A stretch of 64,000 bases of DNA, taken from NCBI GenBank assembly GCA_008011715.2, contig CP136508.1:5394001-5458000 (forward strand), in the 5' to 3' direction. The notes under the pieces were generated by a model, which made no database searches, had not been told where the DNA came from, and saw only the letters and a program-made list of their open reading frames with translations. Below, in pieces: positions 22,517 through 31,441 of this stretch (position 1 is its first letter; each line of letters opens with the position of its first letter). The DNA comes from [Empedobacter] haloabium (GTDB lineage: Bacteria; Pseudomonadota; Gammaproteobacteria; Burkholderiales; Burkholderiaceae_D). The translations under genes and the position numbers were made by a program.

Positions 22517-25425
22517 CGATGTAGCGCTACCCCCAGCGGCACGCGCTCGCCGGCGGCCAGGCGCGCCTCGTTCTCGTCCAGCACCGCGCCGAACGCGGTG
22601 GCGGGCACGGGCCGGCTGAAATAATAGCCCTGCATCTGGTAACAGCCATGCTCGCGCAGGAACGACAGCTGGTCCAGCGTCTCCACCCCTTCCGAGATCA
22701 CCTGCAGGTTCAGGTTCGCCGCCAGCGCGATGATGGTGGTGACGATGGCCGCGTCGTCCGGGTCCACCGTGAGGTCGCGCACGAAAGCCTGGTCGATCTT
22801 CAGCACGTCCACCGTGAAGCGCTTCAGGTGGGCCAGGCTGGAGTAGCCGGTGCCGAAATCGTCGATGGCCAGCTTGACGCCCAGCTTCTTCAACTGGTGC
22901 ATGACGGCGATGGCATGCTCGACGTCGTTCATGACGAGGCTTTCCGTCAGCTCCAGTTCCAGGCAGTCCGGGTCCAGGCCGGCTTCCCTCAGCACGTCCG
23001 CCACGCTGCCGACGAAGTCGCGTTCGGCCATCTGCCGTGCCGACACGTTGACGGCCACGCGCAAGTTGCGCCGGCCCTCGCACTGCCAGGTGCGTAGCTG
23101 CTGGCAGGCGCTGCGCAGCACCCACGCGCCCATCTGCAGGATCATGCCGGTCTCCTCGGCCACGGGGATGAAGCGGCCCGGCGCCACCATGCCCATCTCC
23201 GGATGCTGCCAGCGGATCAGCGCTTCCATGCCGACGATGCGGCCGCTGCCGATATCGACCTGGGGCTGGTAGTACAGCACGAACTCGCGCCGCTCGAGCG
23301 CCTGGCGCAGCGCGCTTTCCATCTGCACCCGCTCGCCCAGCTGCTCGCGCATCGCGTGCGTGTAGAACTTGTAGTTGTCGCCCCCCAGTTCCTTGGCGCG
23401 GAACATGGCGATGTCGGCCCGCTCCAGCAGCATGGTCGGGTCGCCGCCGTGCTCGGGGTAGATCGCCACGCCGGCGCTACAGGCGATGAAGGTTTGCTTC
23501 TCGTCCAGCACCAGCGGGCCGTTCAGGCTGGCCAACACGCGCTGCAACTGCTCCACCGAAGGCTTGCCCGCGCCCTCTTCCGGCAGCAGCATCAGCGCGA
23601 ACTCGTCGCCGCCCAGCCGTGCCAGCGTGTCGATCGGGCGTACTGCCGCCTGCAGGCGTTCGGCGACGTGCTGCAGCAACCGGTCGCCGGCCTTGTGCCC
23701 CACCCGGCTGTTGGTGAACTTGAAGCGGTCCAGGTCGATCGACACCACCCACAGGCTGTGTCCGCGCGCGGCCGACTGGGCGATGTTCTGCTGCAGCCGG
23801 TCATGCAGCAGCACGCGGTTCGGCAGGCCGGTCAGCGCATCGTGCGTGGCCTGGTGGTGCAGCTCCGTCTCGTAGGCCTTCATCGCCGTGATGTCGTGCT
23901 GAATCGCGACGAAATGCGTGACGGTGCCATGCTCGTCGCGCACCGGCGATACGTAGGTCTCGCTCCAGAACAGCGTGCCGTCCTTGCGGTAGTAGCGCAG
24001 GGTGGCATTGCCATCGCGCTGCTCGCGCAGCGCCGTGCGGATCGTCTCGGCGCCCGGCTGGTCGACGTCGTCGCGGTACAGCAGCCGCGGGTTGCGGCCC
24101 ATGACCTCGGCCGCCGCGAAGCCGGTGCTGCGCTCGAAGGCCGGGTTGACGTAGACGATCGGGTAGTCGTCCTGCGCCGCCACGATCAGGATGGCGTTGC
24201 GGCTCGACTCGATCGCCCGTTCGCGCAGCAGCAGGTTGCGGTTGGCCTCGGCCAGCTGCGTCGTGCGTTCCTCCACCCGCTGGGCGATGGCGCGATGGCG
24301 CGTGGCCAGCGTGTGCACGTAGGCCGTGCCCAACAGGGTGGTCAGGATGCCCAGCACCAGGGTGGACAACGAGGCCAGATGATCGGCCACGAGAATATCG
24401 TCGCTCATGCTGGCCACCACGTGCCAGGTGCGCCCGGCCACCTCCAGCGGCACGTCGAGCGGCGCCGGTGGCCGCTGGTACAGCCAGGACAGCGGCGGCG
24501 CCAGCGCCGCGCGTCCCCCTTCCGGCGGCGGCGCGTAGTACACCAGGGTCTGGGAGGAGCGCTCCGGCCCCGCATACACGTGCAGGCCGACGCCCTGGAT
24601 GCGCTGCGCCTGCTGGTGCACCTGGTGCAGGCCCGAGGCCATCAGGATCTTGCTGACCATCTCGGCCGGCAACAGGGTCACGGCCGTCTCGCCGACCAGT
24701 GCGGCGCGACGCGCGTCCACGTCGGGCAGCGCCACGTCGAAGCGATACACCGGCATCGAGATCAGCATGCCGACGGTGGAGCGGGCCTGTGCCAGGGTCA
24801 CGAGCGGGCTGGCCGTCGCCAGGCCGGTATCGTAGGCGCGTTGGCGCGCCACCTCGTCGGCCGAGGAATACAGCGAGTCGAGCCCCAGCGCCGGTTCGTT
24901 GCCGCGGTACGGCTCGATGTATTCGATCACGCGGTAGCGCGGGCGGTCGCCGGCCGGCACCACTTCGCCGTCGCGGAACTCGGTCACGCGGGCGCCCAGC
25001 GCCTGCCGGGCCAGCGAGGCTTCCATCGCCGCGCGCTCGTCGGCGCGGATGAAGCGCATGAAGCTGTAGCCCAACACGTAGGGATAGCGATCCAGCAGCG
25101 GCTGCGTGAAGCGGCGGAATTCGTCGCGGCTGACGTCCGGCTGGCTGACGAACAGCTGGTTGACGGCGCGCAGCCCGTCGATGGCGTTGTTGATGCCTTC
25201 CTTCAGGGCGAACTCGCGCACGTGCGCGCGCTGGGAAAAGGCGAGCACGAGACGGTCCTGCTCCAGCCGGCTGACGCCGGTGAACAACAGGCCCGTCAGC
25301 ACCGAACCGCACAGCAGCGCCAGGGTGGCCGCGACGGGCCAGCGCCGAACAGGCTGTCGGCTGAGTTGAGTATCGGAAATCTGGGCCACCTTTTGACGAG
25401 ATGGTTGGTACGAGAAGGGTAGCAT
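22513..25425 (-). CDS. CHASE-PAS-GGDEF-EAL cyclic-di-GMP signalling protein
   Basis: A 970-residue inner-membrane protein. A transmembrane helix (VAATLALLCGSVLTGLLFTG) precedes an extracytoplasmic CHASE domain (about residues 75-290, with the typical GINNAIDGLRAVNQLF and YPYVLGYSFM), a second transmembrane helix (LSTLVLGILTTLLGTAYV), a PAS/PAC module (AILIVAAQDDYPIVYVNPAFERSTG), GGDEF and EAL. Both catalytic motifs look intact: LGGDEFALM for diguanylate cyclase, and MEALIRW, DDFGTGYSS and EGVET for phosphodiesterase. The net activity cannot be told from sequence. No clear ribosome-binding site precedes the ATG. A second c-di-GMP enzyme, the HD-GYP protein, is encoded at 31.4 kb. Confidence 0.93.
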   Translation of the reverse strand: MLPFSYQPSRQKVAQISDTQLSRQPVRRWPVAATLALLCGSVLTGLLFTGVSRLEQDRLVLAFSQRAHVREFALKEGINNAIDGLRAVNQLFVSQPDVSRDEFRRFTQPLLDRYPYVLGYSFMRFIRADERAAMEASLARQALGARVTEFRDGEVVPAGDRPRYRVIEYIEPYRGNEPALGLDSLYSSADEVARQRAYDTGLATASPLVTLAQARSTVGMLISMPVYRFDVALPDVDARRAALVGETAVTLLPAEMVSKILMASGLHQVHQQAQRIQGVGLHVYAGPERSSQTLVYYAPPPEGGRAALAPPLSWLYQRPPAPLDVPLEVAGRTWHVVASMSDDILVADHLASLSTLVLGILTTLLGTAYVHTLATRHRAIAQRVEERTTQLAEANRNLLLRERAIESSRNAILIVAAQDDYPIVYVNPAFERSTGFAAAEVMGRNPRLLYRDDVDQPGAETIRTALREQRDGNATLRYYRKDGTLFWSETYVSPVRDEHGTVTHFVAIQHDITAMKAYETELHHQATHDALTGLPNRVLLHDRLQQNIAQSAARGHSLWVVSIDLDRFKFTNSRVGHKAGDRLLQHVAERLQAAVRPIDTLARLGGDEFALMLLPEEGAGKPSVEQLQRVLASLNGPLVLDEKQTFIACSAGVAIYPEHGGDPTMLLERADIAMFRAKELGGDNYKFYTHAMREQLGERVQMESALRQALERREFVLYYQPQVDIGSGRIVGMEALIRWQHPEMGMVAPGRFIPVAEETGMILQMGAWVLRSACQQLRTWQCEGRRNLRVAVNVSARQMAERDFVGSVADVLREAGLDPDCLELELTESLVMNDVEHAIAVMHQLKKLGVKLAIDDFGTGYSSLAHLKRFTVDVLKIDQAFVRDLTVDPDDAAIVTTIIALAANLNLQVISEGVETLDQLSFLREHGCYQMQGYYFSRPVPATAFGAVLDENEARLAAGERVPLGVALHR

Positions 25426-25566
25426 GGTTTAAGCATGCTGCCGCGCCCTGACGGCAGCCCCGGCACTGCCGCGGTACACGACAGTGGCGCGCGTGGTACG
25501 GCGTTGGCCGCTATACTGCGCCGATGCCTGCGGGGCGCCGGTGCCCCTCCCGACCAACCACCGTAC

Positions 25567-25581
25567 AAGGAGAATGCTTTG
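25567..25581 (+). promoter_or_regulatory. Ribosome-binding site that fixes a TTG start
   Basis: AAGGAG at 25567-25572 lies 6 nt before the TTG at 25579. The nearby ATG at 25574 is in another frame, and the upstream in-frame ATG at 25435 has no such site and would add 48 unlikely residues. Confidence 0.75.
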
Positions 25582-26289
25582 GACAGCAACACCCAATGGA
25601 TCGACGTGCAAGGTGAAGACGGCACTTTCCAGGCCTACCTGGCCCTGCCACGCGGCGGCAGCGGGCCTGGCATCGTGCTGATCCAGGAAATCTTCGGCGT
25701 CAATGCGCACATCCGCTCCGTGGCCGAGCAGTACGCGGCCGATGGCTATGTCGTGCTGGCGCCCGACCTGTTCTGGCGCCAGGGCGCCCATATCGAACTG
25801 GGCTACGACGACGCGGACTGGCAGAAGGCCGCCCAGCTGAAACAGAAGACCGACACCGGCAAGGCCGTGGCCGACGTCGCCGCCACCGTGCAGGTGCTGC
25901 GCGAGCGCATCGGCGCCGACCAGAAAGTGATGTCCATCGGCTACTGTTTCGGCGGCCTGCTGTCCTACCTGACGGCGGCCAATGGCACGGTCGACGCGGC
26001 CGTGGCCTATTACGGCGGCGGCATCCAGAACCAGCTCGACCGGGCCGACGCCGTGACGATCCCGCTGCTGCTGCATTTCGGCGGCAAGGATCAGCACATC
26101 CCGCCAGATGCCGTGAAAAGCATCGCGGAAAAGTTCGGCGACCGCGACAACGTGGAGCTGCACATCTATCCGGACGCCGAACACGGCTTCAACTGCTCGC
26201 ACCGGTCCACCTACCACCAGCGCGCTGCGGCCGAAGCGCGCGGGCATACCCTGCTGTTCCTGAGCGAAAATCAGGAAGCGCGGCAGTAA
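25579..26289 (+). CDS. Dienelactone hydrolase family protein
   Basis: A 236-residue cytosolic DLH-fold hydrolase with TTG start (see the ribosome-binding site entry). Family marks are IVLIQEIFGVNAHIRSVAEQYAADGY, APDLFWR, the nucleophile motif GYCFGGLLSYL (Cys instead of Ser, as in carboxymethylenebutenolidase) and the His in PDAEHGFNC. The Cys-Asp-His triad is characteristic. The reaction is hydrolysis of dienelactone or related esters; many homologues have uncertain natural substrates. It stands alone, divergent from the GGDEF-EAL gene. Confidence 0.9.
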   Translation: MDSNTQWIDVQGEDGTFQAYLALPRGGSGPGIVLIQEIFGVNAHIRSVAEQYAADGYVVLAPDLFWRQGAHIELGYDDADWQKAAQLKQKTDTGKAVADVAATVQVLRERIGADQKVMSIGYCFGGLLSYLTAANGTVDAAVAYYGGGIQNQLDRADAVTIPLLLHFGGKDQHIPPDAVKSIAEKFGDRDNVELHIYPDAEHGFNCSHRSTYHQRAAAEARGHTLLFLSENQEARQ

Positions 26290-26338
26290 GGGCCGCAAGT
26301 TTCCTGCTGAGCTGACGCGGCTGGGCTAAAATTCGCCC

Positions 26339-27094
26339 ATGACCCGTTTGCCCATCCTGCTCCGCCGGTGTGTGCTGGCCGCATGCCTGCTTGGCGCAGC
26401 GTGCGCCGGCGCGGCGCCGCTGCGCGTGGGCGGCTTTGTCGTGGCACCGTTGATCGTTGGCACGGCCGACGCGCCGCTGCGGGGCGCGCTGCGCGAGTTC
26501 CTGGAACGGCGGGTCGTCAGCCAGGGCGTGCCGCTGCAATGGATGCCGCCGACGTCGCTGCGCCGGGCCATGGAAAGCCTGCGCAACGGCACGCTGGACG
26601 TGCTGCTGCTGACCAGCGGCGCCACCGACCGCGGCCCCGGCATCGGCACCTTCGGCTGGACCTACCTGCGTACCCGGCCGCACCTGGCGGTGCGGCGCGA
26701 CAGTCCGCTGCAACGCGTGCCCGCGTTGCCGGCGCTGGCCGGCATGGAAATCGGCTGGGTGGCCGGCTCCGCCATCCCGCCCGGGCTGGACCGGGTGGAC
26801 ATCCACTGGCAGACGCTGGCCGTGACGGACTGGCAGGCTGCCAACCTGCGCAAGCTGCGCGCGGGCCGGCTCGATGCCGTGTTTTTCGAGAACGAATATT
26901 CGCCCCGATACTACGCGCGCCAGGAAGGCGTGCCGATCCGGCTCGTGCGCCTGCCGATGCCGGAGCGCCGTTTCTTCATGGCGTATTCGCTCAAGGCCGA
27001 CCGTGCCGACATCGCCCGCTTCGACCGTATCGCCGCGGCCGCGTTTTCCGACGAGCAATTCCGCCACTTCCTCGACCGCTACACGATCCGTTAA
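26339..27094 (+). CDS. Periplasmic substrate-binding-like protein (SBP_bac_3-like)
   Basis: A 251-residue exported protein with signal peptide (MTRLPILLRRCVLAACLLGAACAGA). The mature part follows the plan of type II amino-acid binding proteins: LRVGGFVVAPLI, LRRAMESLRNGTLDVLLL, TYLRTRPHLAVRRDS, LRKLRAGRLDAVFFE and a C-terminal helix FDRIAAAAFSDEQFRHFLDRY. Such solitary proteins in beta- and gammaproteobacteria usually have no ABC transporter beside them, and none is visible here. The ligand is unknown. Confidence 0.75.
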   Translation: MTRLPILLRRCVLAACLLGAACAGAAPLRVGGFVVAPLIVGTADAPLRGALREFLERRVVSQGVPLQWMPPTSLRRAMESLRNGTLDVLLLTSGATDRGPGIGTFGWTYLRTRPHLAVRRDSPLQRVPALPALAGMEIGWVAGSAIPPGLDRVDIHWQTLAVTDWQAANLRKLRAGRLDAVFFENEYSPRYYARQEGVPIRLVRLPMPERRFFMAYSLKADRADIARFDRIAAAAFSDEQFRHFLDRYTIR

Positions 27095-27280
27095 ACGGCT
27101 GAGTGCGTGTCCGTACAGACCGGCCGCGTCCCGGCTGGCATAGTGGTCCTGCCGGGCGGCGGCCCTGACGGGCCTCCTCGACGCCAGCACCGGCATGGGT
27201 CGCGCCTCCCCGGGCGCGATCCCTCCTGGCCCGCAGCGGCTACAATGATGCTATTTGCGGGCGCCGCGCGCCTTCTCACC

Positions 27281-27724
27281 ATGGCCAGACTCAAGCTTGA
27301 ATTTCCCGAGGACCAGTTCTGCTTTTCGACGCAGCTGACGGTGCGCGTCACCGACATCAACGGCGCCAATCACCTCGGCAACGACTCGATGATCTCGATG
27401 ATCTCGGAAGCGCGGGCGCGCTTCCTGTACGACTTCGGCGTGCGCGAGACCGAGGCCGACGGTACCGGCATCATCGTCACCGACCTGGCCACGACCTACC
27501 GGGCCGAGGCGCACGCGCGCGACCAGCTGCTGTTCGAGGTGGGCGTGATGGACTTCAACAAATACGGCGGCGACATCACGTTCCGCATCACCCGCCCCAG
27601 CGACGGCAAGCTGGTCGCCATGGCCAAGTCCGGCTTCGTCTTCTTCAATTACCGGCACAGCCAGGTCGTGCCGATGCCGGACGACTTCCGCGCCAAGTTC
27701 CCGCGCGTGAACTGGCTGGACTAG
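27281..27724 (+). CDS. Hotdog-fold thioesterase family protein
   Basis: A 147-residue acyl-CoA thioesterase-like protein. It begins MARLKLEFPEDQFCFST and shows the hotdog pattern TVRVTDINGANHLGNDSMISMISEARARFLYDFG, in which Asp, Asn and His sit where 4-hydroxybenzoyl-CoA-type thioesterases place the active site. Then follow VTDLATTYRAEAHARDQLLFEVGV and a final strand. The start at 27281 is chosen over 27245 because TACAAT around 27241-27246 looks like a -10 box, which would put the transcript start after 27245. No strong ribosome-binding site is seen for either. Confidence 0.8.
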   Translation: MARLKLEFPEDQFCFSTQLTVRVTDINGANHLGNDSMISMISEARARFLYDFGVRETEADGTGIIVTDLATTYRAEAHARDQLLFEVGVMDFNKYGGDITFRITRPSDGKLVAMAKSGFVFFNYRHSQVVPMPDDFRAKFPRVNWLD

Positions 27725-27730
27725 GTCCGC

Positions 27731-28228
27731 TCAGCGCCTGCTGAGGCGGGTGTCGGCGACAGCCTTATGGAACCAGTCGTCGATCATCTGCTTTTCGTAA
27801 CGCAGCGCGTCGCTGGAAAAATAGCGGTTCATGCGTTGCTGGTACATCATGTTCGACACCTCGTCGGTACCGCCTTTCACCACCTTGCCGTCCTGCTCGA
27901 GCGACCAGTTCACCGTCATGCGCGGCCAGTCGGCGCCGCCGCGCATGATGCGGATCTCGTCCACGGCCCAGCGGCGCGGCTCCAGCCGGCCGGCCAGGTC
28001 GAAGTCGGTGATCGTCACGTTCAGCACCTGCCCGGGCGCCAGTTCCTTGCCCAGGCTCACGAAATGCGCGCTGAGATCCTTCAGGATCTGGTCGCGGTCG
28101 CGCTCGGCGCGCGGCATGTCGAGAAAGTCGTCCGGCTTGACGTAGCTGACCGTCACGCCTGCCTGCGCGGCGCCGGCCAGCAGGGCCAGCGCCGGTACCA
28201 GGCACTTCAATACGTTGCGTGCTTTCAT
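27731..28228 (-). CDS. DUF3016 domain-containing exported protein
   Basis: A 165-residue protein with signal peptide (MKARNVLKCLVPALALLAGAAQA) and the DUF3016 hallmarks GVTVSYVKPDDFLDMP, VTITDFDLAGRLEP, EIRIMRGGADWPRMTVNW and a C-terminal YEKQMIDDWFHK. AAAGGACCC precedes the ATG at 28228. It is convergent with the thioesterase and divergent from phoX. The family function is unknown. Confidence 0.87.
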   Translation of the reverse strand: MKARNVLKCLVPALALLAGAAQAGVTVSYVKPDDFLDMPRAERDRDQILKDLSAHFVSLGKELAPGQVLNVTITDFDLAGRLEPRRWAVDEIRIMRGGADWPRMTVNWSLEQDGKVVKGGTDEVSNMMYQQRMNRYFSSDALRYEKQMIDDWFHKAVADTRLSRR

Positions 28229-28290
28229 GATGGGTCCTTTCCAATCCAATGGCTTCACTATACGCCGCCGGCCAGGCGCAATGGTTTCCG

Positions 28291-28324
28291 CTGTCACGAA
28301 GGTGTAACAAGTCGCAACTAAGAT
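28291..28324 (+). promoter_or_regulatory. Candidate PHO box and -10 element upstream of phoX
   Basis: CTGTCAC (28291-28297), a 4-bp spacer and GTGTAAC (28302-28308) form a direct repeat of the PhoB recognition type (the E. coli unit is CTGTCAT with 4-bp spacing). The second half matches the first at 5 of 7 positions. A -10-like TAAGAT (28319-28324) follows 10 bp after the second half, the spacing seen in PhoB-activated promoters. The phoX ATG is at 28357. Confidence 0.55.
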
Positions 28325-28356
28325 GCGGGCATTCTTAACAACCCAGGATAGCCTTC

Positions 28357-30336
28357 ATGTCCGAGCATCACGATTCGTCCCGCCGCCGCATCCTCAAATT
28401 CCTGTCCGGCGCCCCCCTGCTGCCGCTGGCTGGCGCCAGTACCGCCGCCTCGCTGCTGTCGGCTTGCGGCGGCAGCGACGATGCGCCGCTGGTGACGACG
28501 CCGGTGACGCCGGTCACGCCACCGCCCACGGTCACCTCGGTCACGTTCGGCGCGATGCCGGCCCCGGCCCTGACCGACGCCGCCAAGATGGCGACGACTT
28601 CGGTGGGTTCAACGCTGTCGGCCACCTACAGCGACGGCACCAAGCAGAACTACACGCTGAAATACGAGACATTCTTCATCACGGGCGCCATGGTGCCGAA
28701 CGGCAGCGGCGGCACGGTCCTGGCCGGCGGCTACTACGACATCAACAACAAGCCCATCCTCGACAAGACGGACGCCGGCCAGCGCCAGTTCTTCTCCGAC
28801 TGCCCGGACGGCAGCTCGCTCTTGAAGCTGGCCAACGCCAAGGTGGACGGCGTCAAGGGCAATCCGGTATTTGCCGTGGTGCAGTTCGAGTACACCAGCA
28901 AGAACGTCAAGGGCGATTCGATGTACGGCATGCTGCCGTCGCCGATCGCCATCCTGACGCTGGACCAGGACAAGACCACGGGCGCGCTGTCGCTGGTGAA
29001 ATACCACAACGTGGATACCAGCCCGGCCAACGGCCTGTGGATCACCTGCGGCGCCAGCCGCTCGCCGTGGAACACCCACCTGTCCAGCGAGGAATACGAG
29101 CCGGACGCCACCGTCGTCGACAGCGACACCCAGTTCCAGGGCTTTTCAAGCAACCTGTACGGCGATCCGAAGAAGGCGAATCCGTACCACTACGGCCACT
29201 TGCCGGAAGTGACCGTCAATCCGGACGGCACCGGCAGCATCAAGAAGCACTACTGCCTGGGCCGCATCTCGCACGAGCTGGTGCAGGTGATGCCGGACGA
29301 GCGTACCGTGCTGATGGGTGACGACTGGACCAACGGCGGCCTGTTCATGTTCGTCGCGGACAAGGCGCAGGACCTGTCCGCCGGCGCGCTGTACGTCGCC
29401 AAGTGGAACCAGAAGACGGCGGAGAATGGCGGTTCGGCCGACCTGAGCTGGATCCTGCTGGGCAAGGCCACCAGCGCCGAAGTCAAGGCGCTAGCCGACA
29501 AGCTGAAGGCGGCCGACATCATGAGCGTCAAGACGAGCGACCCGGCCGATGCGTCATACACCAAGATCCCGTACAGCGGCAAGTCGAACTGGGTCAAGCT
29601 GAATCCGGGCATGGAAAAAGCCGCCGCGTTCCTGGAAACGCACCGCTACGCCGCGCTCAAGGGCGGCAGCCTGGGCTTCACCAAGATGGAAGGCACGACC
29701 GTCAACGCCAAGGACAAGATCGCCTACTCCGCCATCGCATCGATCGGCTCGGCGATGAAGGACGGCTCGGGCGGCATTTCGATCAAGGGCCCGAGCGCCG
29801 GCGCCGTCTACGCGCTGAACATGAAGGGCGGCCAGAAGGACACCACGGGCGCCGCCATCAACAGCGAATGGGTGCCGGTCGACATGGCGGCCGTGCCGGC
29901 CCTGCTGTCGGAAGACCTGGCCACGCCGGACGCGCTGGGCAACAAGGCCAACGCCGACAAGGTCGCCAACCCGGACAACATCAAGTTCTCGGAAAAGCTG
30001 CGTACGCTGTTCATCGGCGAGGACTCCAGCACGCACGTCAACAACTTCCTGTGGGCATACAACGTCGACACCAAGAGCCTGGTGCGCGTGCTGTCGAACC
30101 CGGCCGGCGCCGAATCGACGGGCCTGCATGCCGTCGACGACATCAACGGCTTTGCCTACATCATGAGCAACTTCCAGCACGCCGGCGACTGGGACGTGTC
30201 GAAAGACGCCAGCGGCAACCTGAAGGGCCTGCACGCCAAGGTGGCGAACACGCTCGACCCGCTGATCAAGGCCAACTACCGCGACGGCTATGGCGCCGCC
30301 GTCGGTTACCTGACGGGCTTGCCGGTGCTGGGCTGA
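28357..30336 (+). CDS. phoX: PhoX family alkaline phosphatase, Tat-exported
   Basis: A 659-residue protein of the PhoX/DUF839 family, calcium/iron-dependent phosphomonoesterases that release phosphate from organic esters in the periplasm. The N-terminus SRRRILKFLSGAPLLPLAGAS is a twin-arginine signal, with LSACGG possibly a lipobox. Family features are MVPNGSGGTVLAGGYYD, CGASRSPWNTHLSSEEYEPD, GHLPEVTVN, CLGRISHELVQVMPDERTVLMGDD and FIGEDSSTHVNNFLWAYN. AGGATA precedes the ATG, and a candidate PHO box upstream suggests phosphate-starvation control. A terminator follows 49 bp after the stop. Confidence 0.9.
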   Translation: MSEHHDSSRRRILKFLSGAPLLPLAGASTAASLLSACGGSDDAPLVTTPVTPVTPPPTVTSVTFGAMPAPALTDAAKMATTSVGSTLSATYSDGTKQNYTLKYETFFITGAMVPNGSGGTVLAGGYYDINNKPILDKTDAGQRQFFSDCPDGSSLLKLANAKVDGVKGNPVFAVVQFEYTSKNVKGDSMYGMLPSPIAILTLDQDKTTGALSLVKYHNVDTSPANGLWITCGASRSPWNTHLSSEEYEPDATVVDSDTQFQGFSSNLYGDPKKANPYHYGHLPEVTVNPDGTGSIKKHYCLGRISHELVQVMPDERTVLMGDDWTNGGLFMFVADKAQDLSAGALYVAKWNQKTAENGGSADLSWILLGKATSAEVKALADKLKAADIMSVKTSDPADASYTKIPYSGKSNWVKLNPGMEKAAAFLETHRYAALKGGSLGFTKMEGTTVNAKDKIAYSAIASIGSAMKDGSGGISIKGPSAGAVYALNMKGGQKDTTGAAINSEWVPVDMAAVPALLSEDLATPDALGNKANADKVANPDNIKFSEKLRTLFIGEDSSTHVNNFLWAYNVDTKSLVRVLSNPAGAESTGLHAVDDINGFAYIMSNFQHAGDWDVSKDASGNLKGLHAKVANTLDPLIKANYRDGYGAAVGYLTGLPVLG

Positions 30337-30385
30337 TCCAACCGTGTCCTGATGCGTCGGTTTCACGACCGCCGCTGATCCTTTG

Positions 30386-30418
30386 CCGCAGACAGCGCAA
30401 GCTGCCTGCGGTTTTTTT
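30386..30418 (+). terminator. Rho-independent terminator of phoX
   Basis: The stem CCGCAG-a-CAGC / GCTG-c-CTGCGG has one internal mismatch and a GCAA loop and is followed by seven T. Confidence 0.85.
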
Positions 30419-30433
30419 ATTGCAAAAGAATTG

Positions 30434-30485
30434 GGGACAGACCCCATTTTTGCGGCAACATTTCCCGGAAAATGGGGTCTGTCCC
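30434..30485. repeat. Family B palindrome, copy 1 (GGGGACAGACCCC type)
   Basis: Perfect 17-bp arms (30434-30450 and 30469-30485) with outer GGGACAGACCCC and an inner T/A run, separated by 18 nt. It sits between the phoX terminator and the glycosylase gene, 80 bp before the latter's start. Confidence 0.88.
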
Positions 30486-30564
30486 TATTTTATGTGCGTG
30501 CGCGCACTGCCCGCTCGGGGCTGCCGTTCCAGACTGCGCCTATCGTTGTTTTGCGGAGCGCAGC

Positions 30565-31314
30565 ATGCCGGAAGGTCCCTCTCTCGTCATCCTGAAGGAA
30601 CTGGCCAAGCCGTATGAGGGCCGTACCATTGCCCAGGCGCATGGCAACAGCAGCGCCGTTCCGTTCGACGAGCTGCCCGGCCAGCCGATCCTTTCCGTGC
30701 GCACCTGGGGCAAGCATTTCCTGATCGAGCTGCCGCTCTACAGCCTGCGCGTGCACTTCCTGATGTTCGGCAGTTACCGCATCGACGAGCGCAAGGAAGA
30801 CAGCCCGCCGCGGCTGTCGCTGGCCTTCGAGGAAGGCGGCGAGCTCAATTTCTATACCTGCTCCGTCAAGACGATCGAGGGCGACCTCGACGAGGCCTAC
30901 GAATGGCAGGCCGACGTCATGGCGGATGAATGGAAACCCGCGCTGGCGCTGAAAAAGCTGCGCGCCATGCCCGATACCCTCGCCTGTGACGCGTTGCTGG
31001 ACCAGACCGTGTTTTCCGGTGTCGGCAATATTATTAAAAATGAAGTGCTGTTCCGGCTGAAAATCCACCCGCTATCGACGATCGGCGCCCTGCCTGCGAC
31101 GAAACTGCGCGAGCTGGTCAAGCAGGCCCGCCAATACAGTTTTGAATTTCTCGAATGGAAAAAGGCCTACGTGTTGAAACAACACTGGCTGGCACATACG
31201 AAGCGCATTTGCCCTCGCTGCAATATTGCACTGCATAAGGCACATCTCGGCAAGACCAAACGCCGGACCTTCTGGTGCGAACGCTGCCAGAAAAGATACG
31301 GCGAGGTGTTGTAA
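30565..31314 (+). CDS. Fpg/Nei family DNA glycosylase (endonuclease VIII-like)
   Basis: A 249-residue base-excision-repair enzyme with AP-lyase activity. The N-terminus MPEGPSL supplies the catalytic Pro2 and Glu3. The H2TH region is DALLDQTVFSGVGNIIKNEVLF, and the zinc finger is CPRCNIALHKAHLG...WCERC, the single C-x2-C / C-x2-C finger typical of the family. The ATG at 30565 is chosen because the family requires the mature N-terminal proline. GGAGCGCAG precedes it. Family knowledge places it in repair of oxidised pyrimidines or purines; Nei versus Fpg specificity is not decided here. Confidence 0.92.
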   Translation: MPEGPSLVILKELAKPYEGRTIAQAHGNSSAVPFDELPGQPILSVRTWGKHFLIELPLYSLRVHFLMFGSYRIDERKEDSPPRLSLAFEEGGELNFYTCSVKTIEGDLDEAYEWQADVMADEWKPALALKKLRAMPDTLACDALLDQTVFSGVGNIIKNEVLFRLKIHPLSTIGALPATKLRELVKQARQYSFEFLEWKKAYVLKQHWLAHTKRICPRCNIALHKAHLGKTKRRTFWCERCQKRYGEVL

Positions 31315-31441
31315 AGCCGTAGCGAAACTTTTATTACCCGTTGTTAATACCACCAGGCGCAGCTACAATCAAATCGCCGCGCCTCATGACCGCGTGGCGC
31401 CATGCCCCAGTCCCTCGCGTCCACTAGCGGAAATTCGCCTT

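Noticed and set aside
27245..27280. Alternative start of the thioesterase gene at ATGATG
   Set aside because: The preceding TACAAT resembles a -10 box, so the codons would lie at or before the transcript start, and the added residues do not match the family N-terminus.
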